From: Pseudomonas sp. N40(2020)
GTDB taxonomy: Bacteria > Pseudomonadota > Gammaproteobacteria > Pseudomonadales > Pseudomonadaceae
Length of the DNA stretch: 64,000 nt
NCBI RefSeq assembly: GCF_014472415.1
Contig: NZ_JACSZV010000001.1
Span: 124,001 to 188,000, forward strand
Direction: 5' to 3'
Each line of letters starts with the position of its first letter. The first letter of the stretch is position 1. Below are positions 50,772-60,832 of this stretch, piece after piece. The notes below the pieces were generated by a model. It had not been told where the DNA came from. It made no database searches and saw nothing but the letters and a program-made list of their open reading frames with translations. The translations under genes and the position numbers were made by a program.

Positions 50772-51821
50772 CTATTTGTGGTGTTGGCGGCGCCAGGCGA
50801 TGACTGACGTGATCAGCAAAAACGTCAGCAGCGTCGGCAAGACGTAAAACAACATCAGCCGCTCAAGCTTGCCGGCCAGCGGCATGCCGGTGGTGAACGA
50901 CACCACATGCAGCCCGTACGCCAGATACAAACCAAGCAGCAGCAGACCTTCGGCGCGGGTCACGCGGTAGCCGGAATAGAACACCGGCAGACACAGCGCT
51001 GCGACACCGAGCATCACCGGCAAGTCGAAATCCAGCGCATTGGGCGAGACCGACAGCGGTGTCGGCGCGATCAACGCGGTGATGCCGAGTACACCGAGCA
51101 AGTTGAAAAGATTGGCGCCGATCACGTTGCCCACCGCAATGTCCCGTTGCCCGCGCAATGCGGCGATCAGCGAGGTAGCGAGTTCCGGCAGCGAGGTGCC
51201 GACGGCCACCACGGTCAGCCCGATAACGCGCTCGGAAAATCCAAGATCGGTCGCCACCACAACGGCAGCGCCCAACAGCAGATGCCCGGCGAAGACCAGC
51301 ATCGTCAGCCCGACAATGATCATCAGCGAACAGCCGATCCAGGACGTCTGCGCTGCTTCGGGATGCTCCGAATGCGGTCGTGTCGAATGCCGTGACTGGC
51401 GCAGCAGCAAACCAAGGTATAGCGCCAGTGCGCCCAGTAAGAGGATGCCGTCGATGCGACCGATTTCCTCATTCCACGCCAGAACGAACACCAGCAGGCA
51501 GGCACCGATCATCAGCGGAATATCGAGGCGCACCAGTTGCCGCGACACGCGCAGCGGAATGATCAGCGCCGACAAGCCGAGGGTCACGAGGATGTTGAAG
51601 ATGCTGCTGCCGACCACGCTACCGACGGCGATGTCGGGATTGTGCGCCAGTGCGGCTTGCAGACTCACCGCCATCTGCGGAGCGCTGCTGCCGAGGGCGA
51701 CGATGGTCAGGCCGATGATCAGTGGCCGTACATTCAGTCGCGCGGCGAGGCGCACCGCTGCGCGCACCATCAGTTCGGCACCGAAGATCAGCAGGCATAG
51801 CCCGGCGAGCAATTCGATCAC
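50772..51821 (-). CDS. CaCA family calcium/sodium antiporter-like protein
   Basis: A 349-residue inner-membrane exchanger of the YrbG type with ten or so helices and two alpha repeats. Repeat 1 (residues 38-85) reads TIVALGSSAPQMAVS then DIAVGSVVGSSIFNILVTLG; repeat 2 (203-250) reads TVVAVGTSLPELATS then DIAVGNVIGANLFNLLGVLG. In repeat 1 the Glu of the usual GTSxPE motif, a Ca ligand in studied exchangers, is Gln49; repeat 2 keeps Glu213. Substrate or coupling may therefore differ. The start is GTG at 51821 without a clear ribosome site; the frame is open further upstream. A hydrophilic loop near 142-160 is rich in His. Confidence 0.85.
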   Translation of the reverse strand: MIELLAGLCLLIFGAELMVRAAVRLAARLNVRPLIIGLTIVALGSSAPQMAVSLQAALAHNPDIAVGSVVGSSIFNILVTLGLSALIIPLRVSRQLVRLDIPLMIGACLLVFVLAWNEEIGRIDGILLLGALALYLGLLLRQSRHSTRPHSEHPEAAQTSWIGCSLMIIVGLTMLVFAGHLLLGAAVVVATDLGFSERVIGLTVVAVGTSLPELATSLIAALRGQRDIAVGNVIGANLFNLLGVLGITALIAPTPLSVSPNALDFDLPVMLGVAALCLPVFYSGYRVTRAEGLLLLGLYLAYGLHVVSFTTGMPLAGKLERLMLFYVLPTLLTFLLITSVIAWRRQHHK

Positions 51822-51867
51822 GCTGATCAGCGGTAAATCGGTCAGTCCGAAAATGGTCGGCGCTCCA

Positions 51868-52239
51868 TCAGTCGAGGGCCTGAATGCGAACCCGCGCAGT
51901 ACCGGCGCGCAGCATGCCGATCTGGTTTGCGGCCTCGCGGGACAGGTCGATCAGTCGGCCACGGGTATGGGGGCCGCGGTCGTTGATACGCACCACGACG
52001 GATTCGTCATTCTTCAGATTGGTGACCTTTACCCGGGTGCCGAAGGGCAACTGGCGATGGGCGGCGGTCAGGCCATGCTGGTTGAACGCTTCGCCGCTGG
52101 CGGTGCGTTTACCGTGGTGTTTGGCTCCGTAATAGGAGGCGACGCCGGTCTGGTCGTAACCGTGCGGGTCGATGGTGTCGGTGCTGGCGCATCCGGCCAG
52201 TAAAGAGAGCAGGGCGCAGCTGACTAACAGACGCTTCAT
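51868..52239 (-). CDS. RlpA-like septal lytic transglycosylase, short lipoprotein form
   Basis: A 123-residue outer-membrane lipoprotein. The signal peptide ends in the lipobox LLAGC (Cys17). The double-psi beta-barrel domain follows: TGVASYYGAKHHGKRTASGE, FNQHGLTAAHRQLPFGTRVK, VRINDRGPHTRGRLIDLS. The residues needed in P. aeruginosa RlpA (Glu of SGE, His of AAH, Asp of NDRGP) are all present, so cleavage of peptidoglycan glycan chains is plausible. It lacks the C-terminal SPOR domain of full RlpA, so septal targeting by naked glycans is not expected. It follows gatB in the known pseudomonad order. Confidence 0.88.
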   Translation of the reverse strand: MKRLLVSCALLSLLAGCASTDTIDPHGYDQTGVASYYGAKHHGKRTASGEAFNQHGLTAAHRQLPFGTRVKVTNLKNDESVVVRINDRGPHTRGRLIDLSREAANQIGMLRAGTARVRIQALD

Positions 52240-52260
52240 TCAAAGGTTTCCCGAAACAAA

Positions 52261-52350
52261 TGTGGGAGCGAGCCTGCTCGCGATTGCTTTCTGACAGTCA
52301 ACATTGAGTTGAGTGCCGAACCGCTATCGCGAACAGGCTCGCTCCCACAT
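52261..52350. repeat. Intergenic palindromic repeat, family A
   Basis: 'tgtgggagcgagcctgctcg' and the inverted 'gaacaggctcgctcccaca', about 45 bp apart, between the RlpA-like gene and gatB. Confidence 0.88.
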
Positions 52351-52355
52351 AGGGT

Positions 52356-52380
52356 AGAGCCAGGCTTTAGGTCTGGCTCC
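52356..52380 (-). terminator. Intrinsic terminator of gatCAB
   Basis: GAGCCAGGC / GTCTGGCTC stem with a TTTAG loop, 8 bp after the gatB stop. The T run on the minus strand is poor, so termination strength is uncertain. Confidence 0.6.
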
Positions 52381-52387
52381 ATTTGCA

Positions 52388-53833
52388 TCAGCCTTCGAGC
52401 TTGCTTTTCAGCAGTTCGTTCACTTGCTGCGGGTTGGCCTTGCCTTTGGAGGCTTTCATGGCCTGACCGACGAAGAAGCCGAACATCTTGCCGCGTTTGG
52501 CTTCGTCTGCCGCGCGGTATTGCTCGACCTGCTCGGCGTTGGCCGCGAGCATTTCGTCCAGCACCGCCGAGATCGCGCCGCTGTCGGTGACTTGCTTGAG
52601 ACCGCGCTTTTCGATGATCTCGTCCGCGCTGCCTTCGCCGTTGGCCATCGCTTCGAACACAACCTTGGCGATCTTGCCGGAGATGGTGTTGTCCTTGATG
52701 CGCTGCAGCATGCCGCCCAGCAGTTCAGCGGAAACCGGCGACTCGTCGATGTCCAGGCCTTGCTTGTTGAGCAGGCTGCCCAACTCGACCATCACCCAGT
52801 TCGCCGCCAGTTTGGCGTCGCCGCCGATGGCTGCAACTTTCTCGAAGTAGTCGGCTTGTTCGCGACTGGTGGCCAGCACGCTAGCGTCGTAGACCGACAG
52901 ACCGAATTGCTCCTGGAAGCGCTCGCGTTTCTGCGGAGGCAGTTCCGGCAGGGTGGCGCGCACCTCGCCCAGGAACGACTCTTCGATGACCACGGGCAGC
53001 AGGTCCGGATCGGGGAAGTAACGGTAGTCGTTGGCTTCCTCTTTGGAGCGCATCGGACGGGTTTCGTCCTTGTTCGGATCGTACAGACGGGTCTGCTGGA
53101 TCACTTTGCCGCCGTCTTCGATCAGCTCGATCTGACGCTGGATCTCGGAGTTGATCGCCTTCTCGATGAAACGGAACGAGTTGACGTTCTTGATCTCGCA
53201 GCGCGTGCCGAAGGCTTCCTGACCTTTCGGACGGATCGACACGTTGCAGTCGCAACGCAGCGAACCTTCGGCCATGTTGCCGTCGCAGATGCCCAGGTAA
53301 CGCACCAGCGCGTGGATCGCCTTGACGTAAGCCACGGCTTCCTTGGCGCTGCGCATGTCCGGCTCGGAGACGATTTCCAGCAGCGGCGTGCCGGCACGGT
53401 TCAGGTCGATGCCGCTAGCACCGTTGAATTCTTCGTGCAGGCTCTTGCCGGCGTCTTCTTCCAGGTGCGCGCGGGTGATGCCGACACGTTTGACCGTGCC
53501 GTCTTCCAGCGCGATGTCCAGGTGTCCCTTGCCAACGATCGGCAATTCCATCTGGCTGATCTGGTAGCCCTTCGGCAGGTCCGGGTAGAAGTAGTTTTTA
53601 CGGGCGAATACGTTGTGCTGACCGATCTCGGCGTCAATCGCCAGACCGAACATCACGGCCATGCGCACAGCTTCCTGGTTCAGCACCGGCAAAACGCCCG
53701 GCATGCCCAGATCAATCAGGCTGGCCTGAGTGTTCGGCTCGGAACCGAATGTGGTGGAACTACCGGAAAAGATTTTCGACCGGGTAGTGAGCTGAGTATG
53801 AATCTCCAGCCCGATCACGACTTCCCATTGCAT
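52388..53833 (-). CDS. gatB: Asp-tRNA(Asn)/Glu-tRNA(Gln) amidotransferase subunit B
   Basis: A 481-residue subunit that phosphorylates the mischarged aminoacyl-tRNA and receives ammonia from GatA. The start [20 protein letters not shown] and the segment [11 protein letters not shown] are diagnostic; the metal-binding part includes [19 protein letters not shown]. The C-terminal YqeY-like tail domain (from about 330) binds tRNA. It is the last gene of gatC-gatA-gatB, 10 bp after gatA. In pseudomonads the complex serves mainly Asn-tRNA formation. Confidence 0.98.
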   Translation of the reverse strand: MQWEVVIGLEIHTQLTTRSKIFSGSSTTFGSEPNTQASLIDLGMPGVLPVLNQEAVRMAVMFGLAIDAEIGQHNVFARKNYFYPDLPKGYQISQMELPIVGKGHLDIALEDGTVKRVGITRAHLEEDAGKSLHEEFNGASGIDLNRAGTPLLEIVSEPDMRSAKEAVAYVKAIHALVRYLGICDGNMAEGSLRCDCNVSIRPKGQEAFGTRCEIKNVNSFRFIEKAINSEIQRQIELIEDGGKVIQQTRLYDPNKDETRPMRSKEEANDYRYFPDPDLLPVVIEESFLGEVRATLPELPPQKRERFQEQFGLSVYDASVLATSREQADYFEKVAAIGGDAKLAANWVMVELGSLLNKQGLDIDESPVSAELLGGMLQRIKDNTISGKIAKVVFEAMANGEGSADEIIEKRGLKQVTDSGAISAVLDEMLAANAEQVEQYRAADEAKRGKMFGFFVGQAMKASKGKANPQQVNELLKSKLEG

Positions 53834-53843
53834 GTGTGTCTCC

Positions 53844-55295
53844 TCAGAAGCCGGTTGGGGTGCGGGTGTGCCAGTCAGTGTTCAACTGATACTGGTGCGC
53901 AACGTTGAGCAAACGGCCTTCCTGGAAATACGGCGCGAGCAACTGCACGCCAACCGGCAGACCGTCGACAAAACCGGCCGGCATCGACAGGCCCGGCAGG
54001 CCCGCGAGGTTGGCGGTGATGGTGTAGACGTCTTCCAGATAGGCAGCGACCGGGTCGCTGTTCTTGGCGCCGAGTTTCCAGGCCGGGTTCGGCGTGGTCG
54101 GGCCGAGGATGATGTCGACTTCATTAAAGGCAGCCATGAAGTCGTTCTTCACCAGACGACGGATTTTCTGCGCCTTCAGGTAGTAGGCGTCGTAGTAACC
54201 GGCGGACAGCGCATAGGCACCGACCATGATCCGGCGCTGTACTTCAGGCCCGAAGCCTTCGCCACGGGAGCGCTTGTACAGGTCGATGAGGTCTTTCGGG
54301 TGCTCGCAACGGTGGCCGAAACGCACGCCGTCGAAACGCGACAGGTTCGAAGAAGCTTCGGCCGGGGCGATCACGTAGTACGCAGGAATCGCGTGCTGCA
54401 TGTTCGGCAGGCTGATTTCCTTGATCACGGCACCGAGCTTCTGCAGCTCTTTGATGCTGTTCTGGATCAGCTCGGCGATACGCGGGTCGAGACCGGCGCT
54501 GAAGTATTCCTTTGGAACACCGATGCGCAGGCCCTGCAGCGAAGTGTTGAGGCTGGCGGAGTAATCCGGCACGGGCTCATCGATGCTGGTGGAGTCGTTC
54601 TGATCGAAGCCGGCCATACCTTGCAACAAAATTGCGCAGTCTTCGGCAGCGCGCGCCAACGGGCCGCCCTGATCGAGGCTGGAAGCGTAAGCGATCATGC
54701 CCCAGCGCGAAACGCGACCGTAGGTCGGTTTCAGGCCAGTGAGGTTGGTGAACGCGGCCGGCTGACGGATCGAACCACCGGTGTCGGTGGCAGTGGCCGC
54801 AGGCAACAGACGAGCGGCAACGGCCGCCGCCGAACCACCGGACGAACCGCCCGGCACGTGTTCCAGGTTCCACGGGTTTTTCACTGCGCCGTACCAGCTC
54901 GACTCGTTGGCCGAACCCATGGCGAATTCGTCCATGTTGGTCTTGCCCAGGGTCACGGCACCGGCTGCGGCCAGTTTCGCGACCACGGTGGCGTCATACG
55001 GGGCCTTGAAGTTGTCGAGCATCTTCGAGCCGCAACTGGTGCGGATGCCCTGGGTGCAGAACAGGTCTTTGTGGGCGATCGGCGCACCAAGCAGCGCGCC
55101 GCTCTCACCGTTGGCCCGGCGCACGTCGGCGGCTTTCGCCTGCTCGATGGCCAGCTCTTCGGTGAGGCTGATGAAACTGTTGAGCTGCGGGTCGAGCTGG
55201 GTGATACGCGCCAGCAGGACTTTGGTCAGCTCTTCGGAAGAAAACTTTTTATCGGCGAGACCGCGGGCGATCTCGGCCAGAGTCATTTGATGCAT
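53844..55295 (-). CDS. gatA: Asp-tRNA(Asn)/Glu-tRNA(Gln) amidotransferase subunit A
   Basis: A 483-residue amidase-signature enzyme that releases ammonia from glutamine for GatB. The Ser-cisSer-Lys triad is visible: Lys in [14 protein letters not shown], the glycine-serine loop [16 protein letters not shown], and the nucleophile region [14 protein letters not shown]. Standard length. It lies 16 bp after gatC and 10 bp before gatB, in one operon divergent from mreB. Confidence 0.98.
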   Translation of the reverse strand: MHQMTLAEIARGLADKKFSSEELTKVLLARITQLDPQLNSFISLTEELAIEQAKAADVRRANGESGALLGAPIAHKDLFCTQGIRTSCGSKMLDNFKAPYDATVVAKLAAAGAVTLGKTNMDEFAMGSANESSWYGAVKNPWNLEHVPGGSSGGSAAAVAARLLPAATATDTGGSIRQPAAFTNLTGLKPTYGRVSRWGMIAYASSLDQGGPLARAAEDCAILLQGMAGFDQNDSTSIDEPVPDYSASLNTSLQGLRIGVPKEYFSAGLDPRIAELIQNSIKELQKLGAVIKEISLPNMQHAIPAYYVIAPAEASSNLSRFDGVRFGHRCEHPKDLIDLYKRSRGEGFGPEVQRRIMVGAYALSAGYYDAYYLKAQKIRRLVKNDFMAAFNEVDIILGPTTPNPAWKLGAKNSDPVAAYLEDVYTITANLAGLPGLSMPAGFVDGLPVGVQLLAPYFQEGRLLNVAHQYQLNTDWHTRTPTGF

Positions 55296-55311
55296 TGCAG
55301 GCTCTTTCCCT

Positions 55312-55599
55312 TTAGTCGATGACTTTCGGAACCAGATACAGGCCGTTTTCGACCGCTGGTGCGATGGACTGATAGGCCTCGCGATGATTGGTCTCGGTCA
55401 CGACGTCGGCGCGCAGGCGCTGACTGGCTTCCAGCGGGTGGGCCAGAGGCTCGATACCGTCGGTATTAACAGCCTGCATTTCGTCGACCAGCCCGAGAAT
55501 GCTGTTGAGGGCGGAAGTAATGTGCGGAAGATCGGCATCATTGAGGCCAAGGCAGGCCAAATGAGCGATTTTTTCCACGTCGGAGCGTTCTAGCGCCAT
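55312..55599 (-). CDS. gatC: Asp-tRNA(Asn)/Glu-tRNA(Gln) amidotransferase subunit C
   Basis: A 95-residue belt subunit that holds GatA to GatB. Marks are [13 protein letters not shown] at the start, [20 protein letters not shown] in the middle and [20 protein letters not shown] near the end. First gene of the operon; ribosome site GGAGAATCCCG before ATG 55599. Confidence 0.97.
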   Translation of the reverse strand: MALERSDVEKIAHLACLGLNDADLPHITSALNSILGLVDEMQAVNTDGIEPLAHPLEASQRLRADVVTETNHREAYQSIAPAVENGLYLVPKVID

Positions 55600-56848
<1,249 letters not shown>

Positions 56849-56952
56849 GTCGCCGAGTGCAATACGTGGGTGAGCGCGCAGGCAGCACTTTGCAGTGCTG
56901 CCTGTTGGCGTTTATCTTCTGTCAGTCTTCATCCAGGCCGGTTTGATGCCGT

Positions 56953-56994
56953 ATGAATAAACAGAACATTTGCCTGGGAGGAGCGGCTTATTAA
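56953..56994 (+). CDS. Possible 13-codon leader ORF overlapping the mreC start
   Basis: ATG AAT AAA at 56953 opens a short frame (MNKQNICLGGAAY) whose stop TAA (56992-56994) overlaps the proposed ATT start of mreC (56990-56992). Its Gly-Gly-Ala codons include the mreC ribosome site. No clear ribosome site of its own, so this is tentative. Confidence 0.25.
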   Translation: MNKQNICLGGAAY

Positions 56995-58117
56995 ACCGCT
57001 TTTCGCCAAGGGCCCTTCACTGGGCGTCCGCCTGTTGGTGCTGGCCGTGTTGTCGGTTGCGCTGATGGTGGTCGATGCCCGCTTTGATCTGCTCAAGCCA
57101 GCGCGCAAACAAGCGTCGCTCGTGCTGATGGATGCCTACTGGATCACCGACCTGCCCGGACGGCTGTGGGACGGTATCGCCAGCCAGTTCGGCAGTCGCA
57201 CCGAGCTCATCGCCGAAAACGAAAAACTCAAGACCGAAAACCTGCTGTATCAGGGCCGTATGCAGAAGCTTGCCGCGCTGACCGAGCAGAATGTTCGGCT
57301 GCGCGAGTTGCTCAACTCTTCAGCGCTGGTCAACGAAAAGGTTGAAGTGGCCGAGTTGATCGGCATGGACCCCAACCCCTTCACCCACCGCATCATCATC
57401 AATAAAGGTGAGCGCGACGGCGTGGTTCTCGGTCAGCCGGTGCTCGATGCACGCGGTCTGATGGGGCAGGTGGTCGAGTTAATGCCGTACACCTCCCGTG
57501 TATTGCTGCTGACCGACTCAACTCACAGCATTCCTGTGCAAGTGAACCGTAACGGTTTGCGGGCAATCGCCAGCGGTACCGGAAACCCGGAACGTCTGGA
57601 ACTACGCCACGTCGCCGACACGGCGGATATCAAGGAAGGCGATTTGCTGGTCAGCTCTGGCCTCGGTCAGCGTTTTCCAGCGGGTTACCCGGTGGCGACG
57701 GTCAAGGAAGTGATCCACGATTCCGGTCAACCGTTCGCAATCGTTCGCGCCGTGCCGACTGCTGCGTTGAACCGTAGTCGCTACCTGCTGCTGGTGTTCA
57801 GTGACTCGCGTACCGCCGAGGAGCGCGCCAACGACGCCGCGCAGGCTCAGGAAGCTCTGGATGCCCATGGCGGCGGTCCGATGCAGCCGGTTAACGTTTC
57901 GCGACCGCTGGTCATGCCGGCGCCTGCCGCAACGCCAACCGCCGAACCGGCACCCGCCGCCACAGTGCCCGCCGCGACGCCGGTCAAGCCTGGCGCGAGC
58001 AAGCCGCCGGCGACTGCTCCGACGGCGACAAAGCCACCGGCTTCTGCGCCAGCAGCCAGCAAACCGCCCGCCAAACCGCCGGCGACGGCGCCAGTCACCA
58101 CTGGGGGACGAGAATAA
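56990..58117 (+). CDS. mreC: Rod shape-determining protein MreC
   Basis: A 375-residue bitopic membrane protein that links MreB filaments to wall synthases. A short cytoplasmic start (IKPLFAKGPSLGVR) leads to a membrane helix (LLVLAVLSVALMVV), a coiled coil (ELIAENEKLKTENLLYQGRM), then the MreC beta domains. The tail after residue 290 is long and rich in Pro, Ala and Thr. The frame has no ATG, GTG or TTG before the basic N-terminus; the first usable one (TTG 57035) would cut into the membrane helix. GGGAGGAG lies 6-8 nt before ATT at 56990, so I propose an AUU start. The frame is closed upstream at 56954. Confidence 0.9.
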   Translation: MKPLFAKGPSLGVRLLVLAVLSVALMVVDARFDLLKPARKQASLVLMDAYWITDLPGRLWDGIASQFGSRTELIAENEKLKTENLLYQGRMQKLAALTEQNVRLRELLNSSALVNEKVEVAELIGMDPNPFTHRIIINKGERDGVVLGQPVLDARGLMGQVVELMPYTSRVLLLTDSTHSIPVQVNRNGLRAIASGTGNPERLELRHVADTADIKEGDLLVSSGLGQRFPAGYPVATVKEVIHDSGQPFAIVRAVPTAALNRSRYLLLVFSDSRTAEERANDAAQAQEALDAHGGGPMQPVNVSRPLVMPAPAATPTAEPAPAATVPAATPVKPGASKPPATAPTATKPPASAPAASKPPAKPPATAPVTTGGRE

Positions 58118-58608
58118 TGGTCGGTGTAAAAGCCTCTCGAAATGGCTGGATGGTCTGGCTGACGTTTGTTATCGGCTTGTTGCTCAGCGTCTCGCCGTTG
58201 CCGATCTTCATGGAAATACTGCGTCCGCTGTGGCTGGCTTTGCTGCTGACGTTCTGGGCGCTGTACATGCCGCAGACGGTCGGCATGGTCACGGCGTTCT
58301 GCCTGGGTCTGGCCGAAGACGTGCTGCAGGGCGATCTGTTCGGGCAGAACGCGCTCGTCCTCTCGCTGATCACTTTCCTGGTGCTGTCACTGCAACAACG
58401 CTTGCGAATGTTCCCGATGTGGCAACAGTGCCTGGTGATCCTGGTGATCTTCGGCCTCGCACAACTGGTGCAGTTGTGGCTCAGTGCCTTGACCGGCAAC
58501 CGTCAGCCGACCCTGGCGCTGGTCCTGCCGGCACTGGTCAGCGCCTTGCTCTGGCCCTGGATCAGTTTTGCCCTGCGTGGATTGCGCCGCCGCTACAAAA
58601 TCAATTGA
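58117..58608 (+). CDS. mreD: Rod shape-determining protein MreD
   Basis: A 163-residue inner-membrane protein with about five helices that works with MreC in the elongasome. Its ATG overlaps the mreC stop by one base (TAATG), a strong sign of coupling. Segments include [33 protein letters not shown] and [17 protein letters not shown], the last being the family's conserved Glu-Asp region. Standard length. Confidence 0.96.
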   Translation: MVGVKASRNGWMVWLTFVIGLLLSVSPLPIFMEILRPLWLALLLTFWALYMPQTVGMVTAFCLGLAEDVLQGDLFGQNALVLSLITFLVLSLQQRLRMFPMWQQCLVILVIFGLAQLVQLWLSALTGNRQPTLALVLPALVSALLWPWISFALRGLRRRYKIN

Positions 58609-58645
58609 TCCGGTGAAGCAGGGCACTGAACAGGGAGACGTTTTG

Positions 58646-59242
58646 ATGAAGCCGCTTTACCTCGCCTCTGGATCGCCGCGTCGGCGTGAGTTGCTCACGC
58701 AGATCGGCGTCCCGTTCTCCGCCATCAGCGCGGATATCGATGAAACCCCGTTGCCCGAAGAATCGCCATCGGCCTATGTCGAGCGCCTTGCGCGCGGCAA
58801 GGCTGAGGCCGGCCGGCGCACGGTCTTGTCCGGCCAGGCATTCTGCGTGTTGGGTGCCGACACAGCGGTGGTGCTGGACGGCAAAATTCTTGGCAAACCG
58901 GTGGACGAAGCCGATGCATGCGCCATGCTGATGATGTTGTCCGGCAAGGAGCATGAAGTGCTGACGGCGATTGCCGTGCTCGAAGGTGAGCGCTGCGACT
59001 CGCGGGTGGTACGCAGTCTGGTGCGGTTCCGGCCGATCAGCCGCGAAGAGGCCGCTGCCTACTGGGCCAGCGGCGAGCCCCGGGACAAGGCCGGTGGATA
59101 CGGCATTCAGGGGCTCGGCGCGGTGTTTGTCGCGGGGCTCAATGGCAGTTATTCGGCGGTGGTCGGGTTGCCTGTTTGCGAAACCGCAGAACTGTTGGGC
59201 CATTTCGGCATACCCTGTTGGCAAAACCTGAACGCGCAATAA
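58646..59242 (+). CDS. maf: Maf family nucleoside triphosphate pyrophosphatase (YhdE type)
   Basis: A 198-residue cytosolic pyrophosphatase that hydrolyses dTTP/UTP and related nucleotides, linked to septum inhibition. Family marks are [41 protein letters not shown] and the final [15 protein letters not shown] with the conserved Asp-Lys. The YhdE branch (dTTP/UTP) is favoured by the position between mreD and rng. ATG 58646 follows AGGGAGACGTTTTG. Confidence 0.95.
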   Translation: MKPLYLASGSPRRRELLTQIGVPFSAISADIDETPLPEESPSAYVERLARGKAEAGRRTVLSGQAFCVLGADTAVVLDGKILGKPVDEADACAMLMMLSGKEHEVLTAIAVLEGERCDSRVVRSLVRFRPISREEAAAYWASGEPRDKAGGYGIQGLGAVFVAGLNGSYSAVVGLPVCETAELLGHFGIPCWQNLNAQ

Positions 59243-59299
59243 GCGTCGTACGAACAAGATGCGGCCATTATCGTGAACATGCCTGAACGAGATCCTGCC

Positions 59300-60757
59300 A
59301 TGAGTGAAGAGATTCTGATCAACATCACGCCGATGGAGTCGCGCGTGGCGGTGGTCGAAAACGGTGTGCTGCAAGAAGTCCACGTCGAGCGCACGCAAAA
59401 ACGCGGGATCGTCGGCAACATCTATAAAGGCAAGATTGTCCGGGTGTTGCCGGGTATGCAGGCAGCGTTCGTCGACATCGGTCTGGATCGTGCGGCGTTC
59501 ATTCATGCCGCTGAGATTTCTCTGCGCGAAGGCCCGGCAGTGGAAAGCATCAGCGCACTGGTGCACGAAGGTCAGAGCCTGGTGGTGCAAGTCACCAAAG
59601 ACCCGATAGGCTCCAAAGGCGCGCGGTTGACCACGCAGTTGTCGATTCCGTCGCGCTACCTGGTGTACATGCCGCGCACCGCTCACGTCGGTATTTCGCT
59701 GAAAATCGAAGACGAAGCCGAGCGCGATCGCCTTAAGCAGGTGGTCACCGATTGTGTGGCCAAAGAAGGCATCAAGGAGGCTGGCGGCTTTATTCTGCGT
59801 ACCGCCGCTGAAGGCGCCGGGGCCGATGAGATCCTTATGGACATCCGCTATCTGCGGCGCCTGTGGGATCAGATCAACGAACAGATCAAAACCATATCTG
59901 CGCCGAGTGTGATCTACGAAGACCTCGGTCTGGCCCTGCGCACGCTGCGTGACCTGGTCAATCCGAAGATCGAGAAAATCCGCATCGATTCACGGGAAAC
60001 CTTCCAGAAAACCACGCAGTTCGTCGCCGAACTGATGCCTGAAATCGCCGATCGTCTGGAACATTACCCGGGCGAGCGACCGATTTTCGATTTGTACGGC
60101 GTCGAAGACGAAATCCAGAAAGCGCTTGAGCGCAAGGTACCGCTGAAATCCGGTGGCTATCTGGTGGTCGATCCGGCGGAAGCCATGACCACCATCGACG
60201 TCAATACCGGGGCATTCGTCGGTCATCGCAATCTCGAAGAAACCATCTTCAAGACCAATCTCGAAGCGGCCACTGCGATTGCCCGGCAGATGCGTCTGCG
60301 CAATCTGGGCGGGATCATCATCATCGACTTCATCGACATGGAAGATGAAGAGCATCAGCGCCAGGTGTTGCGTACGTTGGAGAGACAACTGGAGCGCGAT
60401 CATGCCAAGACCAACATCATCGGGATCACCGAGTTGGGCCTGGTGCAGATGACCCGCAAGCGTACCCGCGAAAGCTTGGAGCAAGTGCTGTGCGAACCGT
60501 GCAGCAGTTGTCAGGGTCGCGGCAAGCTGAAGACTGCGGAAACCATCTGTTACGAGATTTTCCGCGAGATCCTTCGTGAAGCCCGAGCCTATCAGGCCGA
60601 GGGTTATCGCGTGCTGGCGAACCAGAAAGTGGTCGACCGACTGCTCGACGAAGAGTCCGGCAACGTTGCCGAGCTTGAAGGGTTTATCGGGCGCACTATT
60701 CGCTTCCAGGTGGAAACCATGTATTCCCAGGAACAATATGACGTGGTGCTGCTCTGA
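59300..60757 (+). CDS. rng: Ribonuclease G
   Basis: A 485-residue cytosolic endoribonuclease that matures the 5' end of 16S rRNA and trims AU-rich sites. Order of domains: S1 domain split around residues 35-120 (GIVGNIYKGKIVRVLPGMQA, RAAFIHAAE), then the RNase E/G catalytic part with TTIDVNTGAFVG and GGIIIIDFIDMEDEEH (Asp residues for Mg), and the zinc-link CEPCSSCQGRG. It lacks the long C-terminal scaffold of RNase E. The start ATG 59300 (MSEEILINITPMESRVAVV) matches the E. coli start; an earlier GTG/ATG at 59273-59281 adds only a short tail. Confidence 0.97.
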   Translation: MSEEILINITPMESRVAVVENGVLQEVHVERTQKRGIVGNIYKGKIVRVLPGMQAAFVDIGLDRAAFIHAAEISLREGPAVESISALVHEGQSLVVQVTKDPIGSKGARLTTQLSIPSRYLVYMPRTAHVGISLKIEDEAERDRLKQVVTDCVAKEGIKEAGGFILRTAAEGAGADEILMDIRYLRRLWDQINEQIKTISAPSVIYEDLGLALRTLRDLVNPKIEKIRIDSRETFQKTTQFVAELMPEIADRLEHYPGERPIFDLYGVEDEIQKALERKVPLKSGGYLVVDPAEAMTTIDVNTGAFVGHRNLEETIFKTNLEAATAIARQMRLRNLGGIIIIDFIDMEDEEHQRQVLRTLERQLERDHAKTNIIGITELGLVQMTRKRTRESLEQVLCEPCSSCQGRGKLKTAETICYEIFREILREARAYQAEGYRVLANQKVVDRLLDEESGNVAELEGFIGRTIRFQVETMYSQEQYDVVLL

Positions 60758-60832
60758 ACCCCTGCGTCATCTTTTTTCCACAGCGGCTGGCCTCAGCTTT
60801 TCGCAGTATTTTTGCCATGGGAGCCAACTGAC

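Noticed and set aside
57035-57037. TTG at 57035 as the mreC start
   Set aside because: It would delete the basic cytoplasmic start and part of the membrane helix, and has no ribosome site; the GGGAGGAG 50 bp upstream would be unexplained.
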